Origin: Flavobacterium aquariorum
GTDB taxonomy: Bacteria; Bacteroidota; Bacteroidia; Flavobacteriales; Flavobacteriaceae
Length of the DNA: 64,000 nucleotides
Direction: 5' to 3'
Assembly: GCF_003254745.1 (NCBI RefSeq)
Contig: NZ_QKXH01000008.1
Location: 186,001-250,000 of the forward strand
The notes beneath the pieces are model-generated. The model was not told the origin of the DNA and made no database searches. It saw only the letters and a program-made list of their open reading frames with translations. Positions 33,934 to 44,155 of this stretch are shown one piece after another; position 1 is the first letter of the stretch, and each line of letters starts with the position of its first letter. Made by a program: the position numbers and the translations under genes.

Positions 33934-34815
33934 ATGAGTTATACCGATAAAATGTTGAGAGACGATGCTTTAAAAGGCAAAGTAATAGTAGTTACAGGAG
34001 GCGGAAGTGGCTTAGGGAAAGCAATGACCAAATATTTCTTGGAATTAGGGGCACAAGTAGCCATTACTTCGAGAGATTTGGAAAAACTAAAAAGCACTGC
34101 TCAAGAATTGGAAACCGAAACAGGAGGCACTTGTTTGCCGTTACAATGCGACGTTCGCCATTATGAAGAAGTCGAAAACATGCTTCAGGCAGTATTGAAA
34201 GCTTTTGGAAAAGTTGATGTGCTATTAAATAATGCCGCGGGAAATTTCATTTCACCAACTGAACGTTTATCAGCCAACGCCTTTGACACTGTTATTGATA
34301 TTGTTTTAAAAGGAACAAAAAACTGTACTCTAGCCTTTGGAAAACATTGGATAGACACCAAACAAACTTCATCAACTGTCTTGAACATTGTCACTACTTA
34401 TGCTTGGACTGGTTCGGCCTATGTAGTTCCAAGTGCTACTGCAAAAGCAGGAGTTCTGGCTATGACAAGAAGCCTTGCCGTAGAATGGGCAAAATATGGT
34501 ATTCGTACCAACGCAATTGCTCCCGGACCGTTTCCTACCAAGGGAGCCTGGGATAGACTATTGCCTGGTGACCTCGCAGAGAAATTTGATATGGCCAAAA
34601 AAGTGCCGTTAAAAAGGGTTGGTGACCACCAAGAATTGGCCAATTTAGCCGCTTATTTAGTTTCTGACTTTTCTGCCTATGTCAATGGCGAAGTAGTTGT
34701 CATTGATGGAGGTGAATGGCTGAAAGGCGCGGGACAATTCAATTTATTGGAAGCAATTCCTGAAGAACTTTGGGATCAATTAGAAATGATGATTAAAGCG
34801 AAGAAAAGAAGTTAA
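33934..34815 (+). CDS. SDR oxidoreductase, 2,4-dienoyl-CoA reductase-like
   Basis: 293 aa Rossmann enzyme. Cofactor loop GGGSGLGKA near residue 22, NNAAGNF near 100. The usual YxxxK is replaced by SATAK (VVPSATAKAG near 168), the same pattern as in mitochondrial 2,4-dienoyl-CoA reductases (VVPSASAKAG), which supports that assignment and a role in unsaturated fatty-acid beta-oxidation. C-terminal VIDGGEWLKGAGQFN is also typical. A terminator follows. Confidence 0.88.
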   Translation: MSYTDKMLRDDALKGKVIVVTGGGSGLGKAMTKYFLELGAQVAITSRDLEKLKSTAQELETETGGTCLPLQCDVRHYEEVENMLQAVLKAFGKVDVLLNNAAGNFISPTERLSANAFDTVIDIVLKGTKNCTLAFGKHWIDTKQTSSTVLNIVTTYAWTGSAYVVPSATAKAGVLAMTRSLAVEWAKYGIRTNAIAPGPFPTKGAWDRLLPGDLAEKFDMAKKVPLKRVGDHQELANLAAYLVSDFSAYVNGEVVVIDGGEWLKGAGQFNLLEAIPEELWDQLEMMIKAKKRS

Positions 34816-34893
34816 CAACTTGCAATATTCAAGGACTATCATCAATCGCACTTGAAAATAATTACGAATAAAAACTAAATAATAAATCAAAAG

Positions 34894-34925
34894 AAAGAGA
34901 ACTATTTATACAGTTCTCTTTTTTC
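34894..34925 (+). terminator. Terminator after the SDR gene
   Basis: Stem AAAGAGAACT / AGTTCTCTTT with an 8-nt loop and a T tract. Confidence 0.9.
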
Positions 34926-35072
34926 AGATATAATAGTAACCAAAAAAGCAAAGAATAGACAGTATTGATAAGATAAATTGGGAACTGTGAAAACTATTTG
35001 TTTTTGTTAACAAAATAGATTTTCAAAACCCATAAATAATTGTATTTTTACCGTTCAAAATTTAGAAAATAA

Positions 35073-35840
35073 ATGGGCAAAATCATAGCGATTGCGAATC
35101 AGAAAGGTGGAGTTGGAAAGACAACTACTTCTATTAACCTAGCTGCTTCGTTGGGTGTTTTAGAAAAAAAAGTATTACTAATAGACGCTGATCCTCAGGC
35201 GAATGCTACTTCAGGTTTAGGTATTGATGTAGAAACCGTTGAAATTGGAACCTACCAAATTCTCGAACATAGTCACACCCCTTCAGAGGCCATCATAAAA
35301 TGTTCCTCCCCAAATGTAGATGTAATTCCTGCACATATAGATCTTGTTGCGATTGAAATTGAACTGGTTGACAAAGAAAATAGAGAATACATGCTTAAAA
35401 AAGCATTGGAAAGCGTAAAAGATAAATATGACTATATCTTAATTGATTGCGCTCCATCTCTTGGACTTTTGACCTTGAATGCTTTGACTGCAGCAGATTC
35501 TGTGGTAATTCCAATTCAGTGCGAGTATTTTGCACTAGAAGGTTTGGGTAAATTATTAAATACCATAAAAAGCATTCAAAAAATCCACAATCCAGATTTG
35601 GACATTGAAGGTTTATTATTGACCATGTTTGATTCCAGATTGCGTTTATCTAACCAAGTAGTTGAAGAAGTTCAAAAACATTTTAACGATATGGTCTTTG
35701 AAACTGTAATACAAAGAAATGTAAAATTGAGCGAAGCACCTAGTTTTGGAGAAAGCATTATTAACTATGATGCTACCAGCAAAGGAGCTGTTAATTATAT
35801 TCACTTAGCTCAAGAAATTATAAAGAAAAATAGTAAATAG
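35073..35840 (+). CDS. parA: Chromosome-partitioning ATPase ParA (Soj)
   Basis: 255 aa deviant Walker ATPase that moves the ParB-parS complex. Deviant P-loop KGGVGKTT at residues 11-18 (signature Lys first), Walker A' DADPQANATSGLG and Walker B DYILIDCAPSLG. It lies 4 bp upstream of parB. No parS-like palindrome was seen nearby. The cluster parA-parB-DUF5683-dapB-lepB is a single-strand run and the order is one I associate with flavobacteria. Confidence 0.97.
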   Translation: MGKIIAIANQKGGVGKTTTSINLAASLGVLEKKVLLIDADPQANATSGLGIDVETVEIGTYQILEHSHTPSEAIIKCSSPNVDVIPAHIDLVAIEIELVDKENREYMLKKALESVKDKYDYILIDCAPSLGLLTLNALTAADSVVIPIQCEYFALEGLGKLLNTIKSIQKIHNPDLDIEGLLLTMFDSRLRLSNQVVEEVQKHFNDMVFETVIQRNVKLSEAPSFGESIINYDATSKGAVNYIHLAQEIIKKNSK

Positions 35841-35844
35841 TTGT

Positions 35845-36744
35845 ATGTCAAAAGCAATAAAAAAACAAGCCTTAGGTAGAGGTTTATCTGCATTATTAAA
35901 AGATCCTGAGAACGATATTCAATCGGTAGAAGATAAAAATGCAGATAAAGTAGTAGGGAATATTATAGAGCTTGAAATTGATGCTATAGAAATAAATCCT
36001 TTTCAGCCCCGAAGCAATTTTAATGAGGAATCATTGCGCGAATTAGCCACTTCCATCAAGGAATTAGGCGTTATTCAGCCAATTACTGTCCGTAAATTAG
36101 ACTTCAATAAATACCAGTTAATTTCTGGGGAACGTCGTTTACGCGCTTCCACATTAATTGGGCTTACAACAATACCTGCCTACATCCGTATTGCAAATGA
36201 CAATGAGTCTTTAGTAATGGCATTGGTTGAGAACATCCAACGTCATGATTTGGATCCAATAGAGATTGCGCTTTCGTACCAACGTTTGATTGATGAAATC
36301 CAATTAACGCAAGAGCAAATGAGTGAAAGGGTTGGTAAAAAACGTTCTACTATTGCCAACTACTTGAGACTTTTAAAATTAGACCCAATTATTCAAACCG
36401 GAATCCGTGATGGTTTTATAAGTATGGGTCACGGTCGTGCTATCATCAACATTGAAGATCATGATGTTCAGACCAATATTTATCAAAAAATAGTAAGTCA
36501 AAATCTGTCAGTAAGGGAGACCGAAACTTTGGTGAAAAATTATCACGAAAGTTTAAAACCAAAACCAGCTATTCCAACAAAAACTTCTTCTTTTGAAATT
36601 AATGATGAAGATGTGAGTACTTTCAACAAGTATTTCGGAACAAAAATAGATGTAAAAGTTGCTGGCAATGGAAAAGGAAAAATCACGATTCCTTTTCATT
36701 CTGAAGAAGACTTCAACAGAATTATAAAATTAATAGAAGGGTAG
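35845..36744 (+). CDS. parB: Chromosome-partitioning protein ParB
   Basis: 299 aa. N-terminal ParB/Srx CTPase fold with NPFQPRSNF, SGERRLRAS near residue 93 and LVENIQRHDLDPIE near 130; central HTH for parS binding (QEQMSERVGKKRSTIANYLR near 160); C-terminal dimer domain. CTP-dependent clamp in chromosome segregation. Its stop overlaps the next gene's GTG by one base. Confidence 0.96.
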   Translation: MSKAIKKQALGRGLSALLKDPENDIQSVEDKNADKVVGNIIELEIDAIEINPFQPRSNFNEESLRELATSIKELGVIQPITVRKLDFNKYQLISGERRLRASTLIGLTTIPAYIRIANDNESLVMALVENIQRHDLDPIEIALSYQRLIDEIQLTQEQMSERVGKKRSTIANYLRLLKLDPIIQTGIRDGFISMGHGRAIINIEDHDVQTNIYQKIVSQNLSVRETETLVKNYHESLKPKPAIPTKTSSFEINDEDVSTFNKYFGTKIDVKVAGNGKGKITIPFHSEEDFNRIIKLIEG

Positions 36745-37304
36745 TGAATAAAATCATATCCATAGGGCTATTGCTTTTTCTTTTAGGAAACGCTTCGGTT
36801 TTTGCACAAGCAAAAACCGAAGCTGTTTTAAAGCCAAAAGACACTTTAAAATCAATAGAGATAGACCCTTTGACACCTGCAAAAGCCGCTTTCTATTCGG
36901 CTATTTTACCTGGTTTAGGCCAAGCATATAATAAAAAATACTGGAAAATTCCTTTAGTTTATGGAGCTATGGGGACCAGTTTGTATCTATATGTTGACAA
37001 TAAAAAAAAATACAACGAATATAGAGATGCCTACAAAAGTCGTTTAGCAGGTAATCCAGACCCTAATTACGACTATCTCTCTGACAAGCAGTTAATATCG
37101 GCTCAAGAGTTTTACCAAAGAAACGCTTCGTTATCAGGACTTTTTGTAATTGGCTTTTATGTATTAAACATTATAGATGCCAACGTTGACGCAGCCTTAA
37201 TACAATTTAATGTGAATCAGAGTTTATCTTTTCAACCAGAAATAACTCCAGATCCTGTAACATTAAAATCAAATTTAGGACTAACACTTAATTATCGTTT
37301 TTAG
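36744..37304 (+). CDS. DUF5683 domain-containing exported protein
   Basis: 186 aa. Signal peptide (MNKIISIGLLLFLLGNASVFAQ). The DUF5683 core is AAFYSAILPGLGQAYNKKYWKIPLVYGAMG, followed by a hydrophobic helix near 135-150 and a final strand ending YRF, suggesting association with the outer membrane. Function unknown. GTG start, translationally coupled to parB; the placement is one I associate with Flavobacteriia. Confidence 0.92.
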   Translation: MNKIISIGLLLFLLGNASVFAQAKTEAVLKPKDTLKSIEIDPLTPAKAAFYSAILPGLGQAYNKKYWKIPLVYGAMGTSLYLYVDNKKKYNEYRDAYKSRLAGNPDPNYDYLSDKQLISAQEFYQRNASLSGLFVIGFYVLNIIDANVDAALIQFNVNQSLSFQPEITPDPVTLKSNLGLTLNYRF

Positions 37305-37350
37305 ATTCGAACAATCTTCGTTTCTTTTTAAAAATCAAAAATATACACAA

Positions 37351-38061
37351 ATGAAAATTGCGCTTTTAGGATACGGAAAAATGGGTCATGTAATTGAAAG
37401 ATTTGCTTTAGAAAGAGGACATGAAATTGTTTTGAAAAAAGACGAATTTAACACCTATGAGGGGCTTTCCTCTGCAGATGTTGCTATCGATTTCAGCGTA
37501 CCTTCAGCTGCAGTAAGCAATATTTCTAGTTGCTTTCATGCCAATGTCCCAGTAGTTTCAGGAACAACAGGATGGTTAGAACATTATGATGAAATGATTG
37601 CTCTTTGCAAAGAAAAAAATGGAGGATTTATCTCTAGCTCCAACTTTAGTCTTGGGGTGAATTTATTTTTTGAATTCAATGAATATTTAGCCAAAATCAT
37701 GTCCCAATTTGATCATTACAAAGTAGAAATGGAAGAAATTCATCATGATCAAAAACTAGATGCACCAAGCGGAACTGCTATTTCATTAGCCAAAGGCATT
37801 ATTGAAAACAGTAATTATACAAATTGGACATTAGATGATGCCCCAAAAGAAAACGAGATTCATATAGAGGCAGTAAGAGTGGGAACAGTTCCAGGGACTC
37901 ATACTGTAACCTACAATTCTGAGGTGGATTCCATCGAAATAAAACACACAGCACACAATCGTGAAGGTTTTGCATTGGGCGCCGTAATAGCTGCCGAATG
38001 GCTTGCTGGAAAACAAGGTGTTTATACAATGAAAGATGTATTGAATTTAAATACTAAATAG
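37351..38061 (+). CDS. dapB: 4-hydroxy-tetrahydrodipicolinate reductase
   Basis: Second committed step of lysine and meso-diaminopimelate synthesis, NAD(P)H-dependent. 236 aa, shorter than the ~270 of E. coli. GYGKMGHVIE nucleotide site at the N-terminus, VVSGTTGW near residue 75, and the substrate signature EEIHHDQKLDAPSGTA near 130. It supplies DAP for peptidoglycan. Confidence 0.95.
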   Translation: MKIALLGYGKMGHVIERFALERGHEIVLKKDEFNTYEGLSSADVAIDFSVPSAAVSNISSCFHANVPVVSGTTGWLEHYDEMIALCKEKNGGFISSSNFSLGVNLFFEFNEYLAKIMSQFDHYKVEMEEIHHDQKLDAPSGTAISLAKGIIENSNYTNWTLDDAPKENEIHIEAVRVGTVPGTHTVTYNSEVDSIEIKHTAHNREGFALGAVIAAEWLAGKQGVYTMKDVLNLNTK

Positions 38062-38144
38062 AAAAGAATCAAGTTCCAAATAATAAAACCCCAAACTTCT
38101 AATAGAAATTTGATCTAAAAATCTAAAGCTTAAAATCTAAAATT

Positions 38145-39707
38145 ATGACACTATATCTCTGGTTTGTATTCTTTTTGGCCGTTCAGGTTATTCATTTCTT
38201 AGGAACTTGGAAAATATATGAAAGCGCAGGAAGAAAACGTTGGGAAGCAGCAATTCCAGTTTACAATGCAATTGTTTTAATGAAAATAATCGGTCGACCA
38301 ACTTGGTGGACACTTTTACTTTTTATTCCAATCATTAACCTGATTATGTTTCCTGTTATTTGGGTAGAAACTATTCGCAGTTTTGGTAAAAAATCCTTTT
38401 TAGATACAGTACTTGTTATTGGAACCTTAGGATTTTACATTTATTATCTCAATTATACCCAAACTTTAAATTACGAAGCGGATAGAAATTTAAGCCCTGA
38501 CCATAAAGCAGCTGATACGATTAGCTCATTACTTTTTGCAGTGATTGTGGCTACTATTGTTCACACCTATTTTATCCAGCCTTATACTATTCCTACTTCT
38601 TCATTAGAGAAATCCTTGTTGGTTGGTGACTTTTTGTTTGTGAGTAAAATGAATTATGGAGCGAGAGTTCCAATGACAACTGTAGCCATGCCAATGGTAC
38701 ATGATACTATTCCATTAACCAAAAGAAAATCTTATTTGACTTGGCCTCAATTGCCATATTTTAGGCTTCCAGGTTTTCAAACCATCAACCGTACCGATAT
38801 TGTTGTTTTCAACTGGCCAGCAGATACCGTATACAAATTCAGGGACCGATCTGGATTAAGAGTAGACAAGCCAATTGACAAAAAATCGAATTATGTAAAA
38901 CGTTGTGTTGGTGTCCCTGGTGATAGCTTATCCATAAAAGACGGATTAGTTTACATCAACGGAAAAGAATTAATTTTACCGGAACGAGCTAAACCACAGT
39001 TCTCCTACAATGTAGTTTTGGATGGTAAAACACCTATTGACTTTGAATATCTTTTCAAAGACATGGACATCACTGATGGAGCCGGTTTCTTAAACCAACA
39101 AACAAGAGACACTTTATTCATCAGCGCCTTGACTGCTGCTGGAGCCGAAAGACTAAAGCATGTTCCAGGAATCACTGCTGTAAACCGAATTATTTCCAAA
39201 AATGTTGAAGATGGTATTTTCCCACACATCAACAAATGGAACCGAGATAATTTTGGTCCAATTTATATCCCACAAAAAGGAAAAACTATTGCCTTAAACC
39301 TAGAAACTTTGCCTTTCTACAAAACCATCATAACCGATTACGAAAAAAAGGATTTGAAAGTAAACGGTAATGAGATTAGAATTAACGGTAAAGTAGCCAC
39401 AACATACACTTTTGACCAAAATTATTATTGGATGATGGGAGACAACCGACATAACTCTGAAGACAGTCGTTACTGGGGTTACGTTCCCGAAAATCATATA
39501 GTAGGAAAGCCAATTTTTATCTGGATGAGTATCGATGGAATTAATGGCCCTAAAAGTAATTGGAAAGTTCGTTGGGACAGGGTATTCACAACTGTTAGCG
39601 GTGAAGGACAACCTCAATCTTATTTTAAATACTTCCTGATTGCCCTAGCTGCTTTTTTTGTTGGTGAGTATTTCTGGAAAAAAAGAAAAGCGAAAAAAGA
39701 ATTATAA
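38145..39707 (+). CDS. lepB: Signal peptidase I, copy 1, with N-terminal membrane domain
   Basis: 520 aa, far longer than a minimal LepB. Residues 1-120 hold about three membrane helices of a DUF5684-like domain ([33 protein letters not shown]). The S26 catalytic part follows: nucleophile Ser in PTSSLEKS near 150, general-base Lys in [10 protein letters not shown] near 253, and the late [16 protein letters not shown] box near 440. One C-terminal helix, then a KKRKAKKEL tail. It cleaves Sec/Tat signal peptides at the inner membrane. A paralogue follows after 12 bp. Confidence 0.95.
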   Translation: MTLYLWFVFFLAVQVIHFLGTWKIYESAGRKRWEAAIPVYNAIVLMKIIGRPTWWTLLLFIPIINLIMFPVIWVETIRSFGKKSFLDTVLVIGTLGFYIYYLNYTQTLNYEADRNLSPDHKAADTISSLLFAVIVATIVHTYFIQPYTIPTSSLEKSLLVGDFLFVSKMNYGARVPMTTVAMPMVHDTIPLTKRKSYLTWPQLPYFRLPGFQTINRTDIVVFNWPADTVYKFRDRSGLRVDKPIDKKSNYVKRCVGVPGDSLSIKDGLVYINGKELILPERAKPQFSYNVVLDGKTPIDFEYLFKDMDITDGAGFLNQQTRDTLFISALTAAGAERLKHVPGITAVNRIISKNVEDGIFPHINKWNRDNFGPIYIPQKGKTIALNLETLPFYKTIITDYEKKDLKVNGNEIRINGKVATTYTFDQNYYWMMGDNRHNSEDSRYWGYVPENHIVGKPIFIWMSIDGINGPKSNWKVRWDRVFTTVSGEGQPQSYFKYFLIALAAFFVGEYFWKKRKAKKEL

Positions 39708-39719
39708 AATAAGGCTAGT

Positions 39720-41330
39720 ATGTCAATATACCAATGGTTTCTTTTTTTTCTGTTCATACAAATAGTCCATTTTTTAGGAACATGGAAACTATATGAAATT
39801 GCAGGCAGAAAACGCTGGGAGGCTTTAATTCCAGTTTACAATGCAATCATTTTGATGAAAATCATTGGCAGACCTACTTGGTGGACTGTTCTACTATTTA
39901 TTCCAATCATCAATCTTATCATGTTTCCCGTAATTTGGGTCGAAACAATAAGAAGCTTCGGAAAGAATTCGAGGTTAGATACCTTTTTGGTCATTGTCAC
40001 TTTAGGTTTTTACATTTATTACCTGAGTTACACACAAAAATTAAATTACAAAGCAGAGCGAAAATTAAAGCCCGAGAATAAAACATCCGATACAGTTAGT
40101 TCTCTACTTTTTGCTGTTATTGTTGCTACTTTGGTTCACACCTACATTATACAGCCATTTACGATTCCGTCTTCTTCATTAGAAAAGACATTATACATTG
40201 GTGATTTTTTATTTGTAAGTAAATTAAATTTCGGGGCAAGAGCTCCTATGACGGCAATTGCGTTGCCTATGGTGCATGATTCAATCCCGTTTTTAGGCAT
40301 TAAATCATACCTGTTCAATGATGATATTACAAAAAAAGAAACTTCGCTTTTGAACAAGTTCCAATTACCCTATTTTAGGTTCCCAGCTATTGAAACGATT
40401 GCACGCAATGAAATTGTAGTGTTTAATCAGCCCGCGGATACTTTATTGGATATGGATAATTTTAAACCTGCAAGAAATTATTACAAACCGATTGATAAAA
40501 AAACAAATTTAGTAAAACGCTGTGTTGCTATACCTGGAGATTCTTTGGAGATTCGTGAAGGAGACGTTTACATCAATGGGAAACTAAGCAAATTACCAGA
40601 AAGTGCAAAACTCCAATATAACTTTTTTGTAAATACTCAAGGGACAAGTATGGATCAAAACTCGCTAGTAAACATGTATGGCGCTAGAGATGGTTTGAAG
40701 GATGCGAATGGAAATTTTGGATTGACCAATAATGGCGAATATGTATTAACTTTAACCGATAACGAAGCAGTCAGAATAGCTAACAATCCGGTAGTTAAAA
40801 GTGTCAAAAAGTATTTACTCCCAAAAGGAGAAGATGGCGATGTATTTCCTCACATTCATTCTTTAGGATGGAACATAGACAATTTTGGACCTATTTATAT
40901 TCCTAAAAAAGGAGTGATAATTAAATTAGACAAAACAACACTTCCATTTTACAAACGCATCATTCAGGAATACGAAAAAAACACATTGCAGATTGACGGT
41001 GATAAAATTATAATAAACGGAAAATCAGCTAACAGTTATACTTTTAAACAAGATTATTATTGGATGATGGGAGATAATCGTCAAAACTCTTTAGACGCAA
41101 GATTTTGGGGATATGTTCCTTTTGATCACGTAGTTGGCAAACCAGTGTTCATTTGGTTCAGTTGGGATAAAGATGGAAAAGGAATTCAGAAAGTAAGATG
41201 GAATCGAGTTTTCTCTTTTGTAAATAATGGGGAACCCAAATCTTATTTGATTTACTTCTTAATCGCTCTAGCAGCCTTCTTCGTTGGTGAGTATTTTTGG
41301 AAAAAAAGAAAAGAAAAGAAAGTAGTTTAG
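39720..41330 (+). CDS. lepB: Signal peptidase I, copy 2, with N-terminal membrane domain
   Basis: 536 aa, same architecture as the preceding gene and near-identical in the N-terminal part ([20 protein letters not shown]). Catalytic residues are intact: Ser in PSSSLEKT near 150, Lys in KRCVAIPGDS near 266, DNRQNSLDARFWGYVP near 455. The middle segment (~190-230 and 300-370) diverges most, which may tune substrate choice. It arose by tandem duplication; the 12 bp gap implies one transcript. Confidence 0.95.
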   Translation: MSIYQWFLFFLFIQIVHFLGTWKLYEIAGRKRWEALIPVYNAIILMKIIGRPTWWTVLLFIPIINLIMFPVIWVETIRSFGKNSRLDTFLVIVTLGFYIYYLSYTQKLNYKAERKLKPENKTSDTVSSLLFAVIVATLVHTYIIQPFTIPSSSLEKTLYIGDFLFVSKLNFGARAPMTAIALPMVHDSIPFLGIKSYLFNDDITKKETSLLNKFQLPYFRFPAIETIARNEIVVFNQPADTLLDMDNFKPARNYYKPIDKKTNLVKRCVAIPGDSLEIREGDVYINGKLSKLPESAKLQYNFFVNTQGTSMDQNSLVNMYGARDGLKDANGNFGLTNNGEYVLTLTDNEAVRIANNPVVKSVKKYLLPKGEDGDVFPHIHSLGWNIDNFGPIYIPKKGVIIKLDKTTLPFYKRIIQEYEKNTLQIDGDKIIINGKSANSYTFKQDYYWMMGDNRQNSLDARFWGYVPFDHVVGKPVFIWFSWDKDGKGIQKVRWNRVFSFVNNGEPKSYLIYFLIALAAFFVGEYFWKKRKEKKVV

Positions 41331-41405
41331 AAGTATATATTATTTAGGAGCTTTAGATTACATCACTAAGCCTTCTAAACTCCTAATTTCAAAACCTTAA
41401 AAGCA

Positions 41406-42029
41406 ATGAATATTTTAATACACCCCTCCTATTTTCCGTCGGTAAGCCATTTTGTTGCTATGGCTCAATCGGACAGTATTACATTTGAAATGGAGGATAA
41501 TTTTCAAAAACAAACCAATCGCAACAGAACTTACATTTATAGTCCAAATGGTATTCAGTTATTAAACATCCCAATAAAGCATTCTAATTTAGCACATCAA
41601 AAGACAAAAGATATTAAAATAGAACCCGAGTTTGATTGGCAAAAACAGCATTTCAAATCGCTGGAAGCTGCTTACAGAAGTTCTCCTTTTTTTGAGTATT
41701 TTGAAGATGATTTGCTTCCTATATTTCAAAAGAAGTATACATTTTTGATGGATCTCAATTTTGAAGCATTAGAAATAACATGCAAGTGTTTGCGAATGAA
41801 ATTAGAATTTGACACCACTATTGAATATTTCCACGAAATAAACAACAATCAAACGAGCGATTTTCGATATTTGGTAAACGGAAAAAAAGATCATTCTGTT
41901 TTTGAGTCCTACACTCAAGTATTCGATGACAAATTCGGGTTTTTGAACAATCTAAGCGTTCTTGATTTATTATTTAATGAGGGGAAATTTGCCATGGATT
42001 ATTTAAAAAATCAAGTTCTTATCAAATAA
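41406..42029 (+). CDS. WbqC family protein
   Basis: 207 aa. HPSYFPSVSHFVAMAQ at the N-terminus, NRTYIYSPNGIQLLNIPIKH near residue 40 and the KHFKSLEAAYRSSPFFEYFED block near 80-100 match WbqC-like proteins, found in polysaccharide loci of other bacteria and sometimes fused to methyltransferases. Biochemical role not established. It follows the signal peptidases by 75 bp and ends before a strong bidirectional terminator. Confidence 0.9.
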   Translation: MNILIHPSYFPSVSHFVAMAQSDSITFEMEDNFQKQTNRNRTYIYSPNGIQLLNIPIKHSNLAHQKTKDIKIEPEFDWQKQHFKSLEAAYRSSPFFEYFEDDLLPIFQKKYTFLMDLNFEALEITCKCLRMKLEFDTTIEYFHEINNNQTSDFRYLVNGKKDHSVFESYTQVFDDKFGFLNNLSVLDLLFNEGKFAMDYLKNQVLIK

Positions 42030-42061
42030 AACTCAATACTCTACAATTAGTTTAAAACTAC

Positions 42062-42105
42062 AAACCCTTCCTAAATTAAAATATATTTAGGAAGGGTTTA
42101 TAATT
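42062..42105. terminator. Bidirectional terminator
   Basis: 15-bp stem AAACCCTTCCTAAAT / ATTTAGGAAGGGTTT between convergent WbqC and EEP genes; T-rich on both sides. Confidence 0.92.
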
Positions 42106-42125
42106 TTTCTAAAAGAAAATTAAAA

Positions 42126-43172
42126 CTATTTCATAGATAACTTTGCCATAATGGGATAGTGATCTGAGTTTTGAAATTCGGGAAAGCTTTCAAATTGTTT
42201 GACTTCCATAGTTTCGTCGGCAAAAATATAATCTATTCGGGCTGGATAATACTTAAACTTATAAGTAGCACCAAAACCTACTCCAGCTTCTTCAAAACTA
42301 TCTTTCAATTTTCCTTTTATATTTCTATACACGTATGAAAAAGCGCTGTTATTCATATCGCCACAGATAATAATTGGGTATTTGCAGTTCTTTTCGTGCT
42401 CTTTAAAGATAGCCGCCTGCTCTTGTTGTTGCGTAAACGCTTTACTGATTCGTATAAAAAGAAACTTGGATTTTTGTTGGTCAATTGCATCTATATTTTC
42501 GGAAATTTCGTTGACATCCGGCGAAATTTTTATGGACTGCAAATGCATATTATAAACTCGTATAATGTCTTTTCCCTTTTTAATATCTGCATAAACCACA
42601 TTGTTATTTGACTTTGGAAATACAATATTTCCATGCTCAATGATAGGGAATTTAGAAAATATTGCCTGGCCCGTTTTAATTTGTTTTCCCTCCATCAAAA
42701 CAAATTTATAGGGATATACTTTTAGATCAATATTCGCAGAATTTGAAAACTCTTGGATGCATAATATGTCTGGATTTTCATTATTGATAAATTCTAAAAT
42801 CACATCTGGAATATCGTCACGATCCAACCATTTAAAAACATTAAACAATCTTACGTTATAACTCATAACCGTAAAATCTTTATCGCTTTCCTCAAATTCT
42901 TTGGCAGAAAATTTATAAAACTTATTAAAAAAAGTAATCCCAACCAAAAGGACAAGGCCTGATAAAATCATGCGTTTTTTAAATTGAATTCCCCAATACA
43001 AGAAGAACAATCCATTCGCTAAAAAAAACAAAGGCATGAATAGAGTAAAAACCGATAAAAGAGGAAAAAATTTTGGCGCCAAAAATGGTAGTAAATAGGC
43101 GATGAATGTTAGCACAATAAGTACTAAATTCAAAAAAAACATTCCTTTATTAAACCATGAAAGGTTCTTCAT
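42126..43172 (-). CDS. Endonuclease/exonuclease/phosphatase family protein, membrane-anchored
   Basis: 348 aa. Three hydrophobic segments in the first ~85 residues (FLNLVLIVLTFIAYLLPFLAP and others), then a DNase I-like EEP domain: MSYNVRLFN near residue 105, CIQEF near 138, ICGDMNNSAFS near 270, and SDHYPIMAKL at the end. The active site would face the periplasm. Target unknown (nucleic acid or phospholipid-type phosphoester). It is the last gene of the mutL-rhomboid-rhomboid run. Confidence 0.9.
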   Translation of the reverse strand: MKNLSWFNKGMFFLNLVLIVLTFIAYLLPFLAPKFFPLLSVFTLFMPLFFLANGLFFLYWGIQFKKRMILSGLVLLVGITFFNKFYKFSAKEFEESDKDFTVMSYNVRLFNVFKWLDRDDIPDVILEFINNENPDILCIQEFSNSANIDLKVYPYKFVLMEGKQIKTGQAIFSKFPIIEHGNIVFPKSNNNVVYADIKKGKDIIRVYNMHLQSIKISPDVNEISENIDAIDQQKSKFLFIRISKAFTQQQEQAAIFKEHEKNCKYPIIICGDMNNSAFSYVYRNIKGKLKDSFEEAGVGFGATYKFKYYPARIDYIFADETMEVKQFESFPEFQNSDHYPIMAKLSMK

Positions 43173-43241
43173 TTTTACTGCGTTTTAAACTTTAAGATCA
43201 AAAGTTCACGATTTACACTTCAATATTTAGATAAAAATAGG

Positions 43242-44102
43242 CTATTTTCCGGCTTGAAACAAGAATTCTTTTTCTTCTTGGCTCAAACTTTCATAACCAG
43301 ACTTACTAATTTTGTCCAAAATCTCGTCTATCTGCTGTTGTTTTTTATCTTTTACGACTATTTTTGAAATCGGTTTTTCGATTGGTTTTCTATAATTTTT
43401 ATGCACTTTTTTGAAAGGTGTCTGCTGTTTTTTAAATAAATTAGTAAAGAAATCTAAAATGGCACTAACTATTTTACTCAAATCAATTCCGCTTTGAAGC
43501 AATTTAATATATGAAAAACCAAAAAAAGCGCCTGCCAAATGAGAAATATGTCCACCCGAATTCTCCAATCGGAATTGCATTAAATCCAAAATAATAATTA
43601 CTGCTGTAATATGCCATAATTTCACATTCCCAACAAGTAACAATCTTACATTCATCAAAGGGCTATAAGTCGTTACCGCAACTAAAATAGCCATGATAGC
43701 CGCCGATGCACCAATTATAGATCCACTGTAATGCAATAGATTAAACCCTAGAACAAAAATCAATCCAGAAAAAATGGCGCTTAAAACATACAGTCCCAAA
43801 TACTGTTTTGAGGAAAAAAAAGTCAAAAATAAGTAACTCGCAAAATTCAGTACCATCATATTAAAAAGCAAATGAAAAAATCCATCATGAAAAAAAGCAT
43901 ACGATAGAAAAGTCCATGGTTTCAATACAAAAACAGTAGGTTCTGATGACAAAGCGATCCAATTGGGAAAGTCAAAAGCCCCAATCTTAAATTGATAGAA
44001 AAAAACTAGGGATACCAAAAAGCAACCTATATTCCAATAGATCATCTTTAAGGCGATACCACCTAATTTATATTGCATTTTCAAATCGTCTAAGATGTTC
44101 AT
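43242..44102 (-). CDS. Rhomboid intramembrane serine protease, copy 1
   Basis: 286 aa, about six membrane helices. Catalytic Ser in GASAAIMA near residue 133 and His in HISHLAGAFFG near 185. The second motif residue is Ala instead of the usual Gly (GxSG becomes GASA), so activity is likely but less certain. A basic cytoplasmic tail of ~80 residues (KKVHKNYRKPIEKPISK) follows. Next to another rhomboid gene. Confidence 0.9.
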   Translation of the reverse strand: MNILDDLKMQYKLGGIALKMIYWNIGCFLVSLVFFYQFKIGAFDFPNWIALSSEPTVFVLKPWTFLSYAFFHDGFFHLLFNMMVLNFASYLFLTFFSSKQYLGLYVLSAIFSGLIFVLGFNLLHYSGSIIGASAAIMAILVAVTTYSPLMNVRLLLVGNVKLWHITAVIIILDLMQFRLENSGGHISHLAGAFFGFSYIKLLQSGIDLSKIVSAILDFFTNLFKKQQTPFKKVHKNYRKPIEKPISKIVVKDKKQQQIDEILDKISKSGYESLSQEEKEFLFQAGK

Positions 44103-44155
44103 ATTTGATAGAATCAGTTATGGGTTATCAATTTGTCTTTTAAGAATTTAAGGCA

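Noticed and set aside
34816..35072. parS sites near parAB
   Set aside because: No 16-bp palindrome resembling TGTTTCACGTGAAACA was seen in the flanks; a computed search would be needed.
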